From Bryum argenteum (taxonomy: Eukaryota > Streptophyta > Bryopsida > Bryales > Bryaceae), in contig CM073325.1 in assembly GCA_037043015.1 (NCBI GenBank), positions 9,093,001 through 9,157,000 on the forward strand: DNA of 64,000 bases, given 5' to 3'. Below are positions 43,400-56,192 of this stretch, in pieces. How positions within the stretch are numbered: position 1 is the stretch's first letter; each line of letters opens with the position of its first letter. Under the pieces are notes generated by a model. The model was given only the letters and a program-made list of their open reading frames with translations. It did no database searches and was not told where the DNA came from. A program made the translations under genes and the position numbers.

Positions 43400-45620
43400 T
43401 TAACATCCCAATCAGCAAAACCTACGATATCCATGTTGACGATGGGGGCAGAATTAAAGAAGAATCCTTCTCGGAGGATGTGAGGCTAAATTCCGGTTGT
43501 CCGGTTCTAGCTCACAAGTTGGGCCGTGGTAGGGGTGCAACCATTACAACCTTCCAGATATTGGACACCTCAGCCAATCATTCCAACATGAACCCTCAAG
43601 TTCGGGAGTGAATTAGGCACCGCTTCCGCGCTTGATCCCAAATTCCCGATTTTTTAACCTAAATTCATAAATTTAGCCTAAAATTTGGGCAGGGCTTCCG
43701 CACTACCCTTACACATGGTCCACACTAACTACTCAAAACAACAATTCAACAAGGCACAATCATCCCACAAAACAAACATCAACACAAGTATAATGCAAGA
43801 TTAACTAAATCCAAACAATCATGTTTTTGGGCAGTGAATTTGCCATTTTTTAGGATAAAGTTCACAAATCTTACCGTGTTCAACCCACACAACCTAACAA
43901 CACAAAACTACGAACAATTGAACAAAAAAAAAAGAAGAGGGGGCTCCCTCTTTAATGTCACCCTGTCCACCCTCCGTATTGTCACGACAGGAGACAAGGC
44001 GCTGAATCCTTCGGACTACTGTTGCTCGGCCGATCGAGGGACTGCCGGTGACCACCGAATTGCCGTCTTCGGCGCTGCTGCGGTGCCGGATGTTGTCGTT
44101 GCCTCGGTGCCCTAGAGCTGTTGGCTTCTCGTCTCAGTTGTTGGTGCTCTTTGTGCGGATCTGGTCTCCTTCGGAATGCTCTAGGTCGCTGCTGTTGGTA
44201 GGAGCCGGTGCCGTTGCAAGGCGCCGACCTCCGTTGCCGAGCTGCCGTATTGCCGGCACTCATTTGACCTTGATCAGTGCTGCCGTGCGCTCGTGCTGTT
44301 TACCCGATTCGGTGCTGCTCTCCCCCTTCGATACTGGCGCCGCTTCCGAGCTGCTCGGTGCGCCTCCTCCCGATCGCTCTACTGATCGCCATCCTCACGG
44401 CGCTGTCGGCCGCCCTCGTCCTGCACGTGTCGGTGCTGGTCGCACCCGCCTTCGATGTCGACAAGGGTGGCCGTTCCGGCTGCCTACGGCGCTGGCGTTC
44501 CTTTCCCGATCGACTCCTCCACTCCGATCGCGGAGGCGCCAACCTCCTGCTGCTGACCTGTGTCCGACCATTGCTGGCTCCGGCCGATGACTCCGCCGCT
44601 CCTGATCGTCGTTGTCTTGTTGATCTCCGCTCCACGTGCTGGCTTCGGTGCTGCACGGTGTCGGTCGTCAAGCAGCTCCGTCGTCGTTCCGTCCCTGGCC
44701 GATCACGTGCTGATGGTCACGGTACTGCTCGTGATCGCAGGCGCCAACCTTCGAATCTCCGGCCGACGATGCCTTCCGATTTGCCTTGCTGAACTGTGGC
44801 GGCCCTCTGACTCTCCGCAAATGTCACCCTGCCGTGTCGGTGCTGGATTTCGAGCCGCCGCCGATCCTCTTCGATGGTGAGGCTCTGTTCTCTTCCTCGT
44901 TCCGTCCTCAGATCTAGCCTCACAAAAAATAGTCACATGCAAAAAAAACTCTCTCTCCCTCCTAATAATTCATGAAAAAAACCCATAAGACTAACTATCC
45001 AAAAAACACCCACACACACATCTACAATCACACGCACACTATGCCAAAAAAATCCAAACCCTCGAAAACGTGACAAAAACAACTTAGATCTCGATCTCAC
45101 CATGCACACATACTCCCAAAAAACATAGAACCCTCTAACCTAACTCTCATCCTCTCTCCCTAGTTAGATATTTGGATGGGGTAAAGCTTCATCCGTTCCA
45201 AATGGATGAAACTTTGTTCATCCGGCAAATTCATCCCCAGAGTTTACTTAAGTTCTTTTATTATGATTATTAATTAGGATGAATCTAAGTAATCACATGT
45301 ACATTTGCTAATTTATGAATAATAATAGAGTCATAAAACATAACCAAAAACATGTCCTAATACTTTGACACCACTCAAAATTACTAATTTAGAATAAACG
45401 AAATAAACGCCGGGGCCTTTAGGCAATACCCCTCCAAATATCATAGATTTTCCGGAAACCGGAAGAATTAGCTTAAAAATCTCAATTAGAGAATTTGAAT
45501 ATGAATATATTAAACTAAAGCTTATAGAAAGTAATTCGTACAAGCATGAACCGTCTCGGCGGTTCACAGAAGATAATGGCAAGAACTGACATTAGAAAAG
45601 AGGTCAATGCCTGAGGAGCT
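43400..45620. other. GC-rich insertion in the TOP6A upstream region, unassigned
   Basis: 43980-44900 is strikingly GC-rich and open in several frames on both strands, with products rich in Arg, Ser, Pro and Cys and no domain: a compositional effect rather than a gene. A 100-codon plus ORF (43309-43611) begins with MTTLELTINIPISKTYD-like sequence but has no recognised family. The segment interrupts the alignment between the TOP6A and NIPP1 upstream regions. Confidence 0.4.
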
Positions 45621-45629
45621 CAAGATACA

Positions 45630-46390
45630 AAACTAACATGAGCTCAGCAATTAGCACGTCGTATTATAACCAATCGGAAAGCAATCGTATAATTCACTAC
45701 TTATCGTCAACGACAAGCGATTAGCAAGAAAAGCACCGCATTGAACTGAAAAAATCTTTATTGCCAACATTCACGATCAACAGAAATATACACCTTCTCT
45801 CACAAACCACTCCTTCTTCACACTACCTACTGCACTCAGTCTCTGATCGGACTATGACCTAAAAGTCGGAAAATCATCCCATTTGTTTGACCGTAAATTA
45901 AGCATCACAGATTCAATTTAGAACTCCTACGCAGTAAAAGCGAAGTCAATAATCCATATTTTCAAGAACAAAGTCTCACCAGACAGACTCTAATTCGTAA
46001 TCGATATCAGATTTGCGTAAGATCTTGTTTTCATCCTTGTGTTCTTTGCGGTCTTCATCATCCTTATCACAAGCTTCAGTTTTGCAAAGAATAAAACTAT
46101 GTGTCCTCAACCGCAGCTATCTAAAGTTACGCCATTGCAAATCATACGCATTCCCAGAGATAAAGAAAATAGCAGCATCTCGGTAATGTCGTGCTTCAGA
46201 CTTTCCATTCCATATGAGCTAAAGTTGTTCCTTCTCTACTCCTTTGGCCGTAACCGCAGCTATGGCGAGGCTGAGCAGTAACAGCAGTGCTCGCAGGCTC
46301 GAATTTGAGACGGCGAAGATGATCCCATCCCCGCGCAGAACAATTCTTAATCGTCGATTCTTCCCGCTTCTTCTATCGGACGATTAGTTT
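45630..46390 (-). repeat. diverged duplicate of the NIPP1 upstream region
   Basis: Runs parallel to 58650-59385: GAGCTCAGCAAT..., TCTCTCACAAACCACTCCTT, AAGTCTCACC-GACA-ACTCTAATTCG, GCGTAAGATCT, then TGATCCCATCCCCGCGCAGA. Similarity continues in the same order and orientation as the segments next to TOP6A (32230-32400; 43350-43390). A 80-codon plus ORF (46039) is not conserved in the other copy and is rejected. Confidence 0.65.
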
Positions 46391-46591
46391 ATTTTATTTT
46401 CTTATTCAATTCTATAAGTCATAATTTTGTTAGCTACTTGGGGTCGCTTCACATTGTGTACCATGAAGATTGCCATTTGGCTTTACATCACCTTGAAAAA
46501 AAGGAGAATGACGATTAAGTTTGAAGTTTCCAAAAACTACTGAAATCCGTGAATTGTATAATGTGTCATCGTCTCACGGGTTTTCTTTTAA

Positions 46592-47186
46592 CCCTTAAAG
46601 GTCCTTATGAGCCCATGAGGCTCTTTCCAAAACTTTTGGTAGTCTTCTTGACATCACTAGTGCATAGAATATTCTCATATTGAAGTCGTACTGATCAGGA
46701 CCAACTACTGCATCAAATCCGATAATCGTCACTTCGATTGTTATTGTATCGATTTTGTAATTGTTGTTCCAAGCTAATCAGAGGCCCAAGTGTGGTAATC
46801 GCCATTCTCCGTCTAGTTTTGAAAGAGTCAACCTCCTTTTCAATCACCGTTGTCAAAAAGTATTTGTATTTTTGGGTCATGGGAGGAAGACCCTTTCTTT
46901 GGACCTTTGTGCATTGGTCATTGCAAGTACAAACATTGAAACGGTTATCGATTGGGTTCACGGTCGTCGCGAGCAACACCCTACAAGATTTTTTAATGAA
47001 TTTGAGAATTGGTTGCGTACTTTTCAAGGACAAGGTCATTTCGTTGTCACTGAGTGTTTCCGCTTACTTGATGAAACCTACCGGCTTTCTCTCCTGCTTT
47101 ACAGAGGTGTAGTACTTCCTGAGAATTTTGGACCTAGAAATTTTAGATTTTTATTTAGAAGAAACATCGCTACTTTGTTGCGTTGA
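46592..47186 (+). other. TTAA-type end and an unrecognised 141-codon ORF
   Basis: A piggyBac-type end (TTAA 46588-46591 then CCCTTAAAGGTCC) opens this stretch; its partner was not found. The plus-strand ORF 46761-47186 reads IETVIDWVHGRREQHPTRF and onward to RFLFRRNIATLLR and looks more protein-like than most here, but overlaps a 108-codon minus ORF and matches no family I know. Possibly a transposon-borne reading frame. Confidence 0.3.
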
Positions 47187-47189
47187 AAG

Positions 47190-48793
47190 GAATGAATAAG
47201 TGAATGAAATAGCAATGGATTCTCTGATCCTCATTATGAATGAGAATATAAAGCTAGTATCTTAATTAAAATATTTATCTGATATACACGTATGGTAGAA
47301 TTTTAATAGGTTGTGTATTCTATTCAATCTGTTTATTGTTAGTAAAATAGATAACCAAAAACCAATTTGATAATTATTGACTAATCGACACAATTCAATT
47401 AGATCCTTCAGAACTTAGATCTTTAGCTTCGTCGTATACTTAAATTTCTGTAACTCAGTTTTAACTTTTGCTTTGATGTAGATTACTTCGAATTAGGCCT
47501 AATTGCTCTAACTAAGTTTTAACTCTTACTTCAATGTAGATTAATTTGCAACTTTGTATTGTGTTTATCAAAGCAGCTATAGGATATATGTTCTGTAAGT
47601 TAGAACGTCAAGGTCAATCTCAGGTCTAGTGCTTTTAAAGGATGGAACTCACATGAAGATTGTTTTTAGTCTAGAATGCGTTGATTTGCATGACACCCAT
47701 GTGGAATTGATAATGTCCTTTGTGGACACCGATTTGCATTATGATGTTGGCAAATAAACTTGTTTAACAGCAGTTTTCTGAAAGTGCTCGTTTAAGTCGT
47801 TTACGCAGCCCTTCTTACTTACAGCATACTAATCTAGACAATCGATGTTCATGGAGCCTTGAAGCTACTTAGTCTAGTTGGGGTCATTACAGGCGAACGC
47901 TAGAGCTGCATCGTTCATTGCAGATCTCATGCCCGACCTTACAGGTTCAAGTCGCGCCCTTTATTTATGTGTCTGGTCGCATATTTCATCACCTTATTAA
48001 AAGCAGACCTCTCCGTCGCAGTCGGACGCTGTTCCGGAACTGCCCCAACTCTAAATTTGTAGCTCTCCGAATCCAGGTTGTTCGCCCTATGGTGGAAGAA
48101 CCTTAAAGATTTAAGTCGAAGCAAAAATGTTTGATTCAACAGAAGCAAGAGGATCGTTAGGCTCTATTTCAGCCATTGGTCGAAAAAAAAATTACATTAT
48201 AATATTTTGAACCTAATTTTGCCGTTATTGTAGATCGTTGGATAGACATTTTTGTACATAATTGTTCAAGATTGTTGAAGTGTAAAGATACAAATAAAGT
48301 GAATTTGTTCATCAATCCTCACTCTCTCTCTAGTTTGTTCTTTATGGACAAATTTTTGTTGTTTTTTGCGAGTTTATTATTTTTTGTTTATTTTATTTTA
48401 TTTTTTATTCTTTTACAATTTTTACATCAATGTAAATATAAACGGAAAAACTGGATATTTTGTAAGACAAATTAAGTCTCAAAATCAAAGTGGATGAAAT
48501 TTTTAATGCCTTTAAAACATGTATTTGCTGAAATTCTTTAATTGCAATTTTATTATGCTTCAAATATATTTACTTCTGATTATAGTAAATCTCTCTCTTT
48601 TCATCTCCTCATCAAAGAATCTCTCATATTGAGAAAGTATTAGAGGATATTGAAACTCAAATTCTATATAATGAATTTACAAGAATAAAGAAAATTTGAG
48701 ATGAGACAAGAAGAAGAAGAAACATTCAAATATGCTTCTAAAAAGAGAGGCTATCTACCAATAAAGACAACTCTCGCATCGAAAACAAAAAAT

Positions 48794-48828
<35 letters not shown>

Positions 48829-50100
48829 AAGACATGGAGGTTGATGAGAATATGAAAACAAAGAGGACAGATTTTGAAGTGAACACCTAGATTGCCTTTA
48901 GAGGAGAAATAGATGAAGGGTTTGGTAGAACAGCAAATAAACAACGCATACGATTCATTTTTTTTATATTTTTCCTAATGCATGGTAAAATTTTGCAAAA
49001 AAATAAATAAATCAGCAAATGAGGCCAATTAGACAGTACATAGGACGTATGATGAGGCTAATGAGGTTTCATGAGGTTGTATGTAGGCCTTATGATGAGG
49101 CTAATGAGGTTGCACGAGGTTGTATATAGGCCGTATGATAAGGCCTTCGCTTTAGTCCGCTAGCTTGGTGTCCACCTTTTTCCTCAAAATGCAAGCAGTT
49201 GTTTTTGGTCTAAATCGGGAGAGGAATATAAATAAATGATAAATTTCAGATATCAGATGAAAAAATATTCATTCACCAATAAATTAGAGATTAGGATAAA
49301 AAAATTTAAAAAAATTATTCACTTGTTAGATTATATAAGCTTCTAAAGATTTTTCTTAAAGTTATTAATAATCTCATTAAAAATGTGAGATGAAGTTTGA
49401 CAAGGAATGTAGATGTTAATCGGATGAATTATTACTGAAAGAACTTGAAATATTAATATTATACTCCCAAATTATACCTATGTTCATATTTTCATTGGTA
49501 TATTTACCACCGTTTTAGAAACGTTGAATGTTTCTCATACTCTAAATAACCTCAACTTAAAATTGCTATAATTGAATTAAATAATTCACTTATAATAATT
49601 CTCAAGATAACTTTGAATATTTAGTTTCACCAATTAATGAAATAATCGAATAAAACAATTCACCTTTAGACACACTATAATTTTGATCAATACATAAAGT
49701 ATATATGGCAATAATAAGAATTCTAAGTAAATCACTTCTGAAGAACACATTTTTCTACGTGGACTTTAAGTAACTGCTTTCATAATCTAATTTTACAGTA
49801 GATTAAGTTTTTAATTGTTTAATACTTTATTAAATATAAAATATTTAAATTAAAATAGTTATGAGTAATAAGATAGTTTTGAGTTTTTTATATTGTGTGT
49901 AACATATATACAATTTATCAAATAAAAACTTCCGTTATAAGACTTTGAATTATGCTAGCATTGGTTTTGATACAATGAATATTGGTATTAAAGTTGTTAC
50001 TCAAATACATGTTTTCCTGAAAACTTAAATAAATACAAAAAGCTCTTCTTTTAAATATAAAGTCTAGGATTTTTATTTCAATAATTCAAATCTCATTATA
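47190..50100. other. AT-rich intergenic, simple repeats only
   Basis: A run of about 38 T at 48793-48830 and a ~50-bp unit (GATGAGGCTAATGAGGTT) repeated twice at 49048-49140. 47930-47965 contains GGTTCAAGTCGCGCC, which resembles a pol III B box, but no tRNA cloverleaf can be built around it. No gene. Confidence 0.4.
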
Positions 50101-50105
50101 TAGGT

Positions 50106-50915
50106 ATGCAAATGTTATCAGACAAACTAGACTTGATTTGGAACCTAACCCATATAATTTTATTTGATACGGACTTCATAGGAAGACAAGACTCTTCAAA
50201 GTTGCTGGAGTCATTCAGAGAAGCATATCCGTCAATATCATGCTCTATATGCAATTCCCAAGATGCAGACACATGGTTACACGTTCTTCTCAAATGCAAT
50301 CAACACCATATACATGCACTTAGAACAAAAAGGCACAACAAAGCTGTTTGGGAAATCAGAAAATTATTAGTTTCATCAAAAAAATCAAGATGCTATACTC
50401 TTATGAATGCCGGCACATTCAATGAAAATTCATCGGAGAATACAGTCCCATCATGGTTACTCCCATGCACATGCACGCAAGGCAGATGCCATTGCAACGC
50501 TAGACTTAAACCAGACTTATTATGTATCAAGGGACATCCTTATCAATCAAACCCCCCTACAACTCCTAATAATAACCTGACTATACAATTTATAGAATTC
50601 ACATATTGTAACGATAGATTTTCACCAGAAAGTATAAATAGAAAAGTAGAAAAATAGCAACCTCTCATTGATGACATTAAAAATAAAGGATGGATGGTAG
50701 AGCCACTAATAGTTATTACAGCAGGAGCTAGAGCATCCACATACATCCCATCTATGAAGATTTTTCACGACAAATTCAAAATACTGAAAACAATTATAAG
50801 AAACACCTTCAAAGAAATCAACACTATTGCCATACACTATGCTATGTCTATTATACTCCACAATAGAAAAATAGAAAACAATGAACCACTACCACTAGAC
50901 ACGCAACTCCCATAA
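50106..50915 (+). pseudogene. non-LTR retrotransposon 3' coding end (zinc knuckle + endonuclease-like)
   Basis: An open frame with a CCHC-like finger (CSICNSQDADTWLHVLLKC), then RHNKAVWEI, KPDLLCIKGHP and IQFIEFTYCND. This CxxC...HxxxxC followed by a (K/R)PD...E-x-T/V pattern is the layout of the restriction-like endonuclease at the C-terminus of early-branching LINEs (R2-like groups). A TAG (about 50655) breaks the frame, which resumes QPLIDDIKNKGWMVEPLIVI and ends near 50915, followed by an A-rich tail (50919-50957). The reverse transcriptase part is missing, a usual 5'-truncated LINE. Clade assignment is inference. Confidence 0.6.
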
Positions 50916-51120
50916 GACAAAAAAATTAAAAAATATAAAAAAAAATAAAAAATAATGATCATCAACCACCTTTATAAAGAAAGTAATCTTGTCACACAAG
51001 GGGTACATGGACCCAAGCTTATGTAAATTTAATCTAGCTCAACTGGATCAACATCCTACAGTTATACCAATATGTGGTAAACGAACAAACAAACCGTAAG
51101 TTATATAACAAAATATTTAG

Positions 51121-51296
51121 CTACTAGTTCAACGGTTACTGGTTACTACTTGTGGTTATAGTGTCCACCCTGAGAGGGGTTAGTAGTCCTACATCATTGT
51201 TGTTATGTCCCGTGGGCATATCATCAAGGGTAGGTCGAACGGGCATTTTATTCACGCCAGACCTACAAGGGTTTGGTGTTCTTATTTATTTATTTG
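51121..51296 (+). mobile_element. tRNA-SINE 3' fragment
   Basis: TTATAGTGTCCACCCT, GGGGTTAGTAGT..., GGGCATATCATCA, and CATTTTATTCACGCC follow the 3' half of the SINE at 16069-16426. The tail is (TTTA)n rather than (TATC)n. The tRNA-derived head is missing, so this is an older 5'-truncated or related subfamily copy. Confidence 0.6.
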
Positions 51297-51299
51297 CTG

Positions 51300-52262
51300 G
51301 AGTCATCCAAAATGTCGATTTTTGGTGTTCAGTCGAGTTAATGGTCAAGGCCAATGTTACTTTATAATTTCCAAAATTTTCCCTCTAAGCTCAAAATACA
51401 CTTAGAGACTCTAAAAAAACCCAATCAAAAGAACATTGTGAGATCTCTTTTCAAGTTTTAAACACACATTTATTAAGCTTTTTATTAAAATTTAAATATT
51501 TTCAATGTGTTATTTTTATAACAAAGTTATGACACAATAAGTTCTAGAAAGCTTTATATAATATATCAAATTTTAATATTATTAATCATATTTGTTATCC
51601 ACTTTTGCTTATATCTACGTAAGAATATTAATGACAATTTGTAACTTCCACATCATTTTTTAGAGGTGTTTGGCGAAGCACTTGTGGAATAACTCTTATA
51701 AACAAAATATATGTATACCACACGCTAGAAATTCTTTTACCATAGAATCTATCAAATTGAAAAAGGAAGAACATTCCACAACCGTTAGCACGGCCAATGA
51801 TGACTCAAATGATGACTCAAATTGGATTCCTAGCTCAATAATAAGGCGCCACCACCAATAAAAATTGCTTGCCCAGCTCAATAATAAGCGACGGTCCGAA
51901 GTGCCCAGCACTCAATCGTTTGTCACCTCGATTGGGTCTCAAAGCGTGTGGGCAGCAACCAATAATTACGAACCCGCCCGGCGCACGACATCCGGAACAT
52001 ACCCGGGGCCCAGAGCCCGGCGGCTAAAGCGCGTAGGTGTTAGGCGGAGCAACTATCGCCCGTCTCGCATTCCGAGAGCTCGGGCTTATTTGCTCCCGGA
52101 TCGATACTAGTCGATCAGTGGAGTTTCGTTTGCGAGGAGGACGAGGAGGGAGGGTTTGAGCAGGGGTTTGCTTGCCTGACTTCTTTCGTTTCATTTCCTT
52201 GCGCGTACAGGCGCTGATCGTTAGTTGTGTTGTTGTTAGTCCCCGCGGGGGTTGTTTCCGCC
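51300..52262. promoter_or_regulatory. intergenic and ARF promoter region
   Basis: 51300-51880 is AT-rich without a gene. From about 51960 to the ARF start the DNA becomes GC-rich (GGGGCCCAGAGCCCGGCGGC), as expected for a strongly expressed housekeeping promoter and leader. No TATA box is evident. Confidence 0.45.
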
Positions 52263-53717
<1,455 letters not shown>

Positions 53718-54240
53718 GCGAAGAACTCCCCTTTTCTTTCTAGAAGATTATCAATCCACACGGATGCGGCACCATTTCACCTTAGCACTTAGCTTTCTTA
53801 GTGCCATAATTATACCTTTTCCCGGATAGGAATATTTTCTTAATGAAATTGTGTGCCTTGTACACGTGGCTCTTCATTGATTGCATTACGAGGTTCAGTT
53901 GATTGATCGCCATGCAGCTACTCTACGTCCAAGTCCGGGTATCTCCATTACATGTGTGCACTATTTTCTGGTTTGATTCTTTCTCGTAAAGTGAGCTAAT
54001 TTTAGAAAATATTCCACTAGCTTGTCTTCTCCTATTTTTGATCGTTAAGCTGTTTTGAAGCTATATTTACAATGTAAGCACCCGAATCTTTCAGACTTTC
54101 CCGCGTTTCGATTTGTTCCTGCGAGATACAATCGACCAATATTACACACCTCTCTGCAAACTGCCTGATACTTCGTTTTTGAAACCTTTCCAACCCTTTC
54201 TGTCAAAGAATACTAATGACTAAGTGGTTGACAAATACTG
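53718..54240. other. 3' UTR of ARF and intergenic
   Basis: Probable 3' UTR to roughly 53950; no other feature recognised. Confidence 0.35.
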
Positions 54241-54244
54241 TTAA

Positions 54245-54771
54245 CCCCTAATGTCGAAAAGAGCCCAGAACCTATTTGGGGTCTGGTCAGCCAGTCATTT
54301 CATGTACTTCAGGACATTTTCATGGTCAAAGTTTGAAAACACGATTTGAAATCAGCCCAAAACTGCTCAAAGTCCGGTATAAGCTAGTTAATTCTCAAAA
54401 TCTGCCCAATATTAATTTTATAGGTTGCATGAGGGTAAAAATGGCATAGGCATGTTCCTAACTCACTTCGGAACAAGAATTTGAAGAGCCACAAGTCAAA
54501 TTTACTCTTCAGATTGGCTTTTTGGGCTCACAAAAAACTTCGAATCCAATTTGCAGAAAGGAAATAACCTTCTTTTACAACTTTGAATGTTACAATCTCA
54601 CAATTGGTAAGGAATTTGAAACTAAGTTTTATACACATACGTGGACAGGTGAGGTATGAGATTGTACAGTTACATATACTTGACAATACATGAACAATTG
54701 AAAATTTTCATCCTGCATTGAAAGAGGGTGGTTCTGAGAAGTATAAGCAGTTTTGGGAACTTTCGACTTAA
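54245..54771. mobile_element. TTAA-type MITE, diverged
   Basis: TTAA 54241-54244 then CCCCTAATGTCGAAAAGAGCCC; near 54757-54772 the complement GGGAACTTTCGACTTAAGGAG appears, followed by TAAT instead of TTAA. Old copy of a piggyBac-type MITE. Confidence 0.5.
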
Positions 54772-54779
54772 GGAGTAAT

Positions 54780-56190
54780 GATAAAGTGGTCTACAGATAG
54801 TGTGTGAAGATGCAATATAGAGTATAAGTCAACAGTAATCAACCACTCAGCAGGACTATAACGATGTGAAAGCAAGTCACACTCGCACCATTCTCGTCAG
54901 AGCAGAAGTTTCCTCGATTTTGCTCGCCTACGACGTGATTGTGGAAAGGATGGCGCAGTGAAGAGGCTAGGACGTATCATAAACGCAAGGAGGACTTCGA
55001 TTGGAGACTCTGATTGAAAATACAGTAAGCGTGGAATTTCAGTAGGCATCATCAGTCAAGATTGGATGGAGATTCTGTGACCCTACTTGTTGAGCCCTCG
55101 AAGACTGTGAGACTATCTGAAGCTCGTGCCAGGGCCACACTGGTAACTGTTCCTCACGCCCAACCTCCGTTTCGAACTGAGCAGACCGGAATACAACTTC
55201 TTTTACCAATATTACAATTTCCTTTGTAAGATGAACCTTTTGATGCCTGTACTCATCATGCATATCGTAAATGAGCAAGGACGTGACAACATCCTCTACC
55301 TGATAAGAGTACGCCATGAAGAAATATACGAGGGTCTATGAGAGGAGAGGGTATATTTCTTAATTTGAGTTTGAATTTGTGAAACTTTCCTCCACTTAAG
55401 GATATTTATGTCCTTGATGTCCTTTCCATTGATTCACCCTCTAACATACATGAGCATGCATCAATGATTCAAGACTTTTCAAAGTGCACTCACTCATCTT
55501 GTTTGTGATCAGGAAGCGCTTCTCTTCCATCAAAACTGTCATCGTAAATGAGCCAAACGATGCTTCATGACATGACATATCCCTACTATGTTGGTTCATC
55601 TTTGGTGCAAATTCATCAGATAATCGAAGTTCCAACAAGCCTGTCGTAACTCAAAATCCATACAATAAGATGAACCAAGTAAATTATATGGGAATTTAAG
55701 TCACCAAAGAATTTAAGTACGTGCACCGGACCACCTCCGAAATCTTGACCATAGATACGAAAACTCACAAATCATGTGTATTCACGTGAATCAAATGACA
55801 ATCTAAACCACGTACTGAAGAGCAAAGGATTGGTCCATCTACATACAACACCAACGAACTAGTACCTTATCCACACAACCAAGATAAATTCATCAACGTC
55901 CCGTTCCGGCTGAGAAGAGTCTAAAAGCTTTACTCAAGACACATTACAGGAAGCTTATACTCTTTGGGTGCTCTTCACCTGTCGAAACACTGCCAGAAGA
56001 CCTCCTCCATTCCTATAATCTGATCTACAGTGTCTCCTGAATTGCCAGCCCACAAGAAAGGAAGAGGAGTACTCATCATCTTGATTCAAATAACTAAATC
56101 ATTGATATGGATAAGGGTCCGAAAAGAAACCAGCGATTTCATGCGGATTCCCAAGTTCCCCATGAAACGGTTGTATCAAAATTGTACACT
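54780..56190. other. intergenic, nothing assigned
   Basis: No ORF with family resemblance. Includes the likely 3' UTR of the NIPP1 gene at its right edge. Confidence 0.35.
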
Positions 56191-56192
56191 AC

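Noticed and set aside
44048-44792. ORFs of 171-180 codons in the GC-rich island
   Set aside because: Open in several frames on both strands with Arg/Ser/Pro-rich composition; no domain.
47900-47975. tRNA gene (GGTTCAAGTCGCGCC B-box-like)
   Set aside because: No matching A box, acceptor stem or anticodon arm could be formed.
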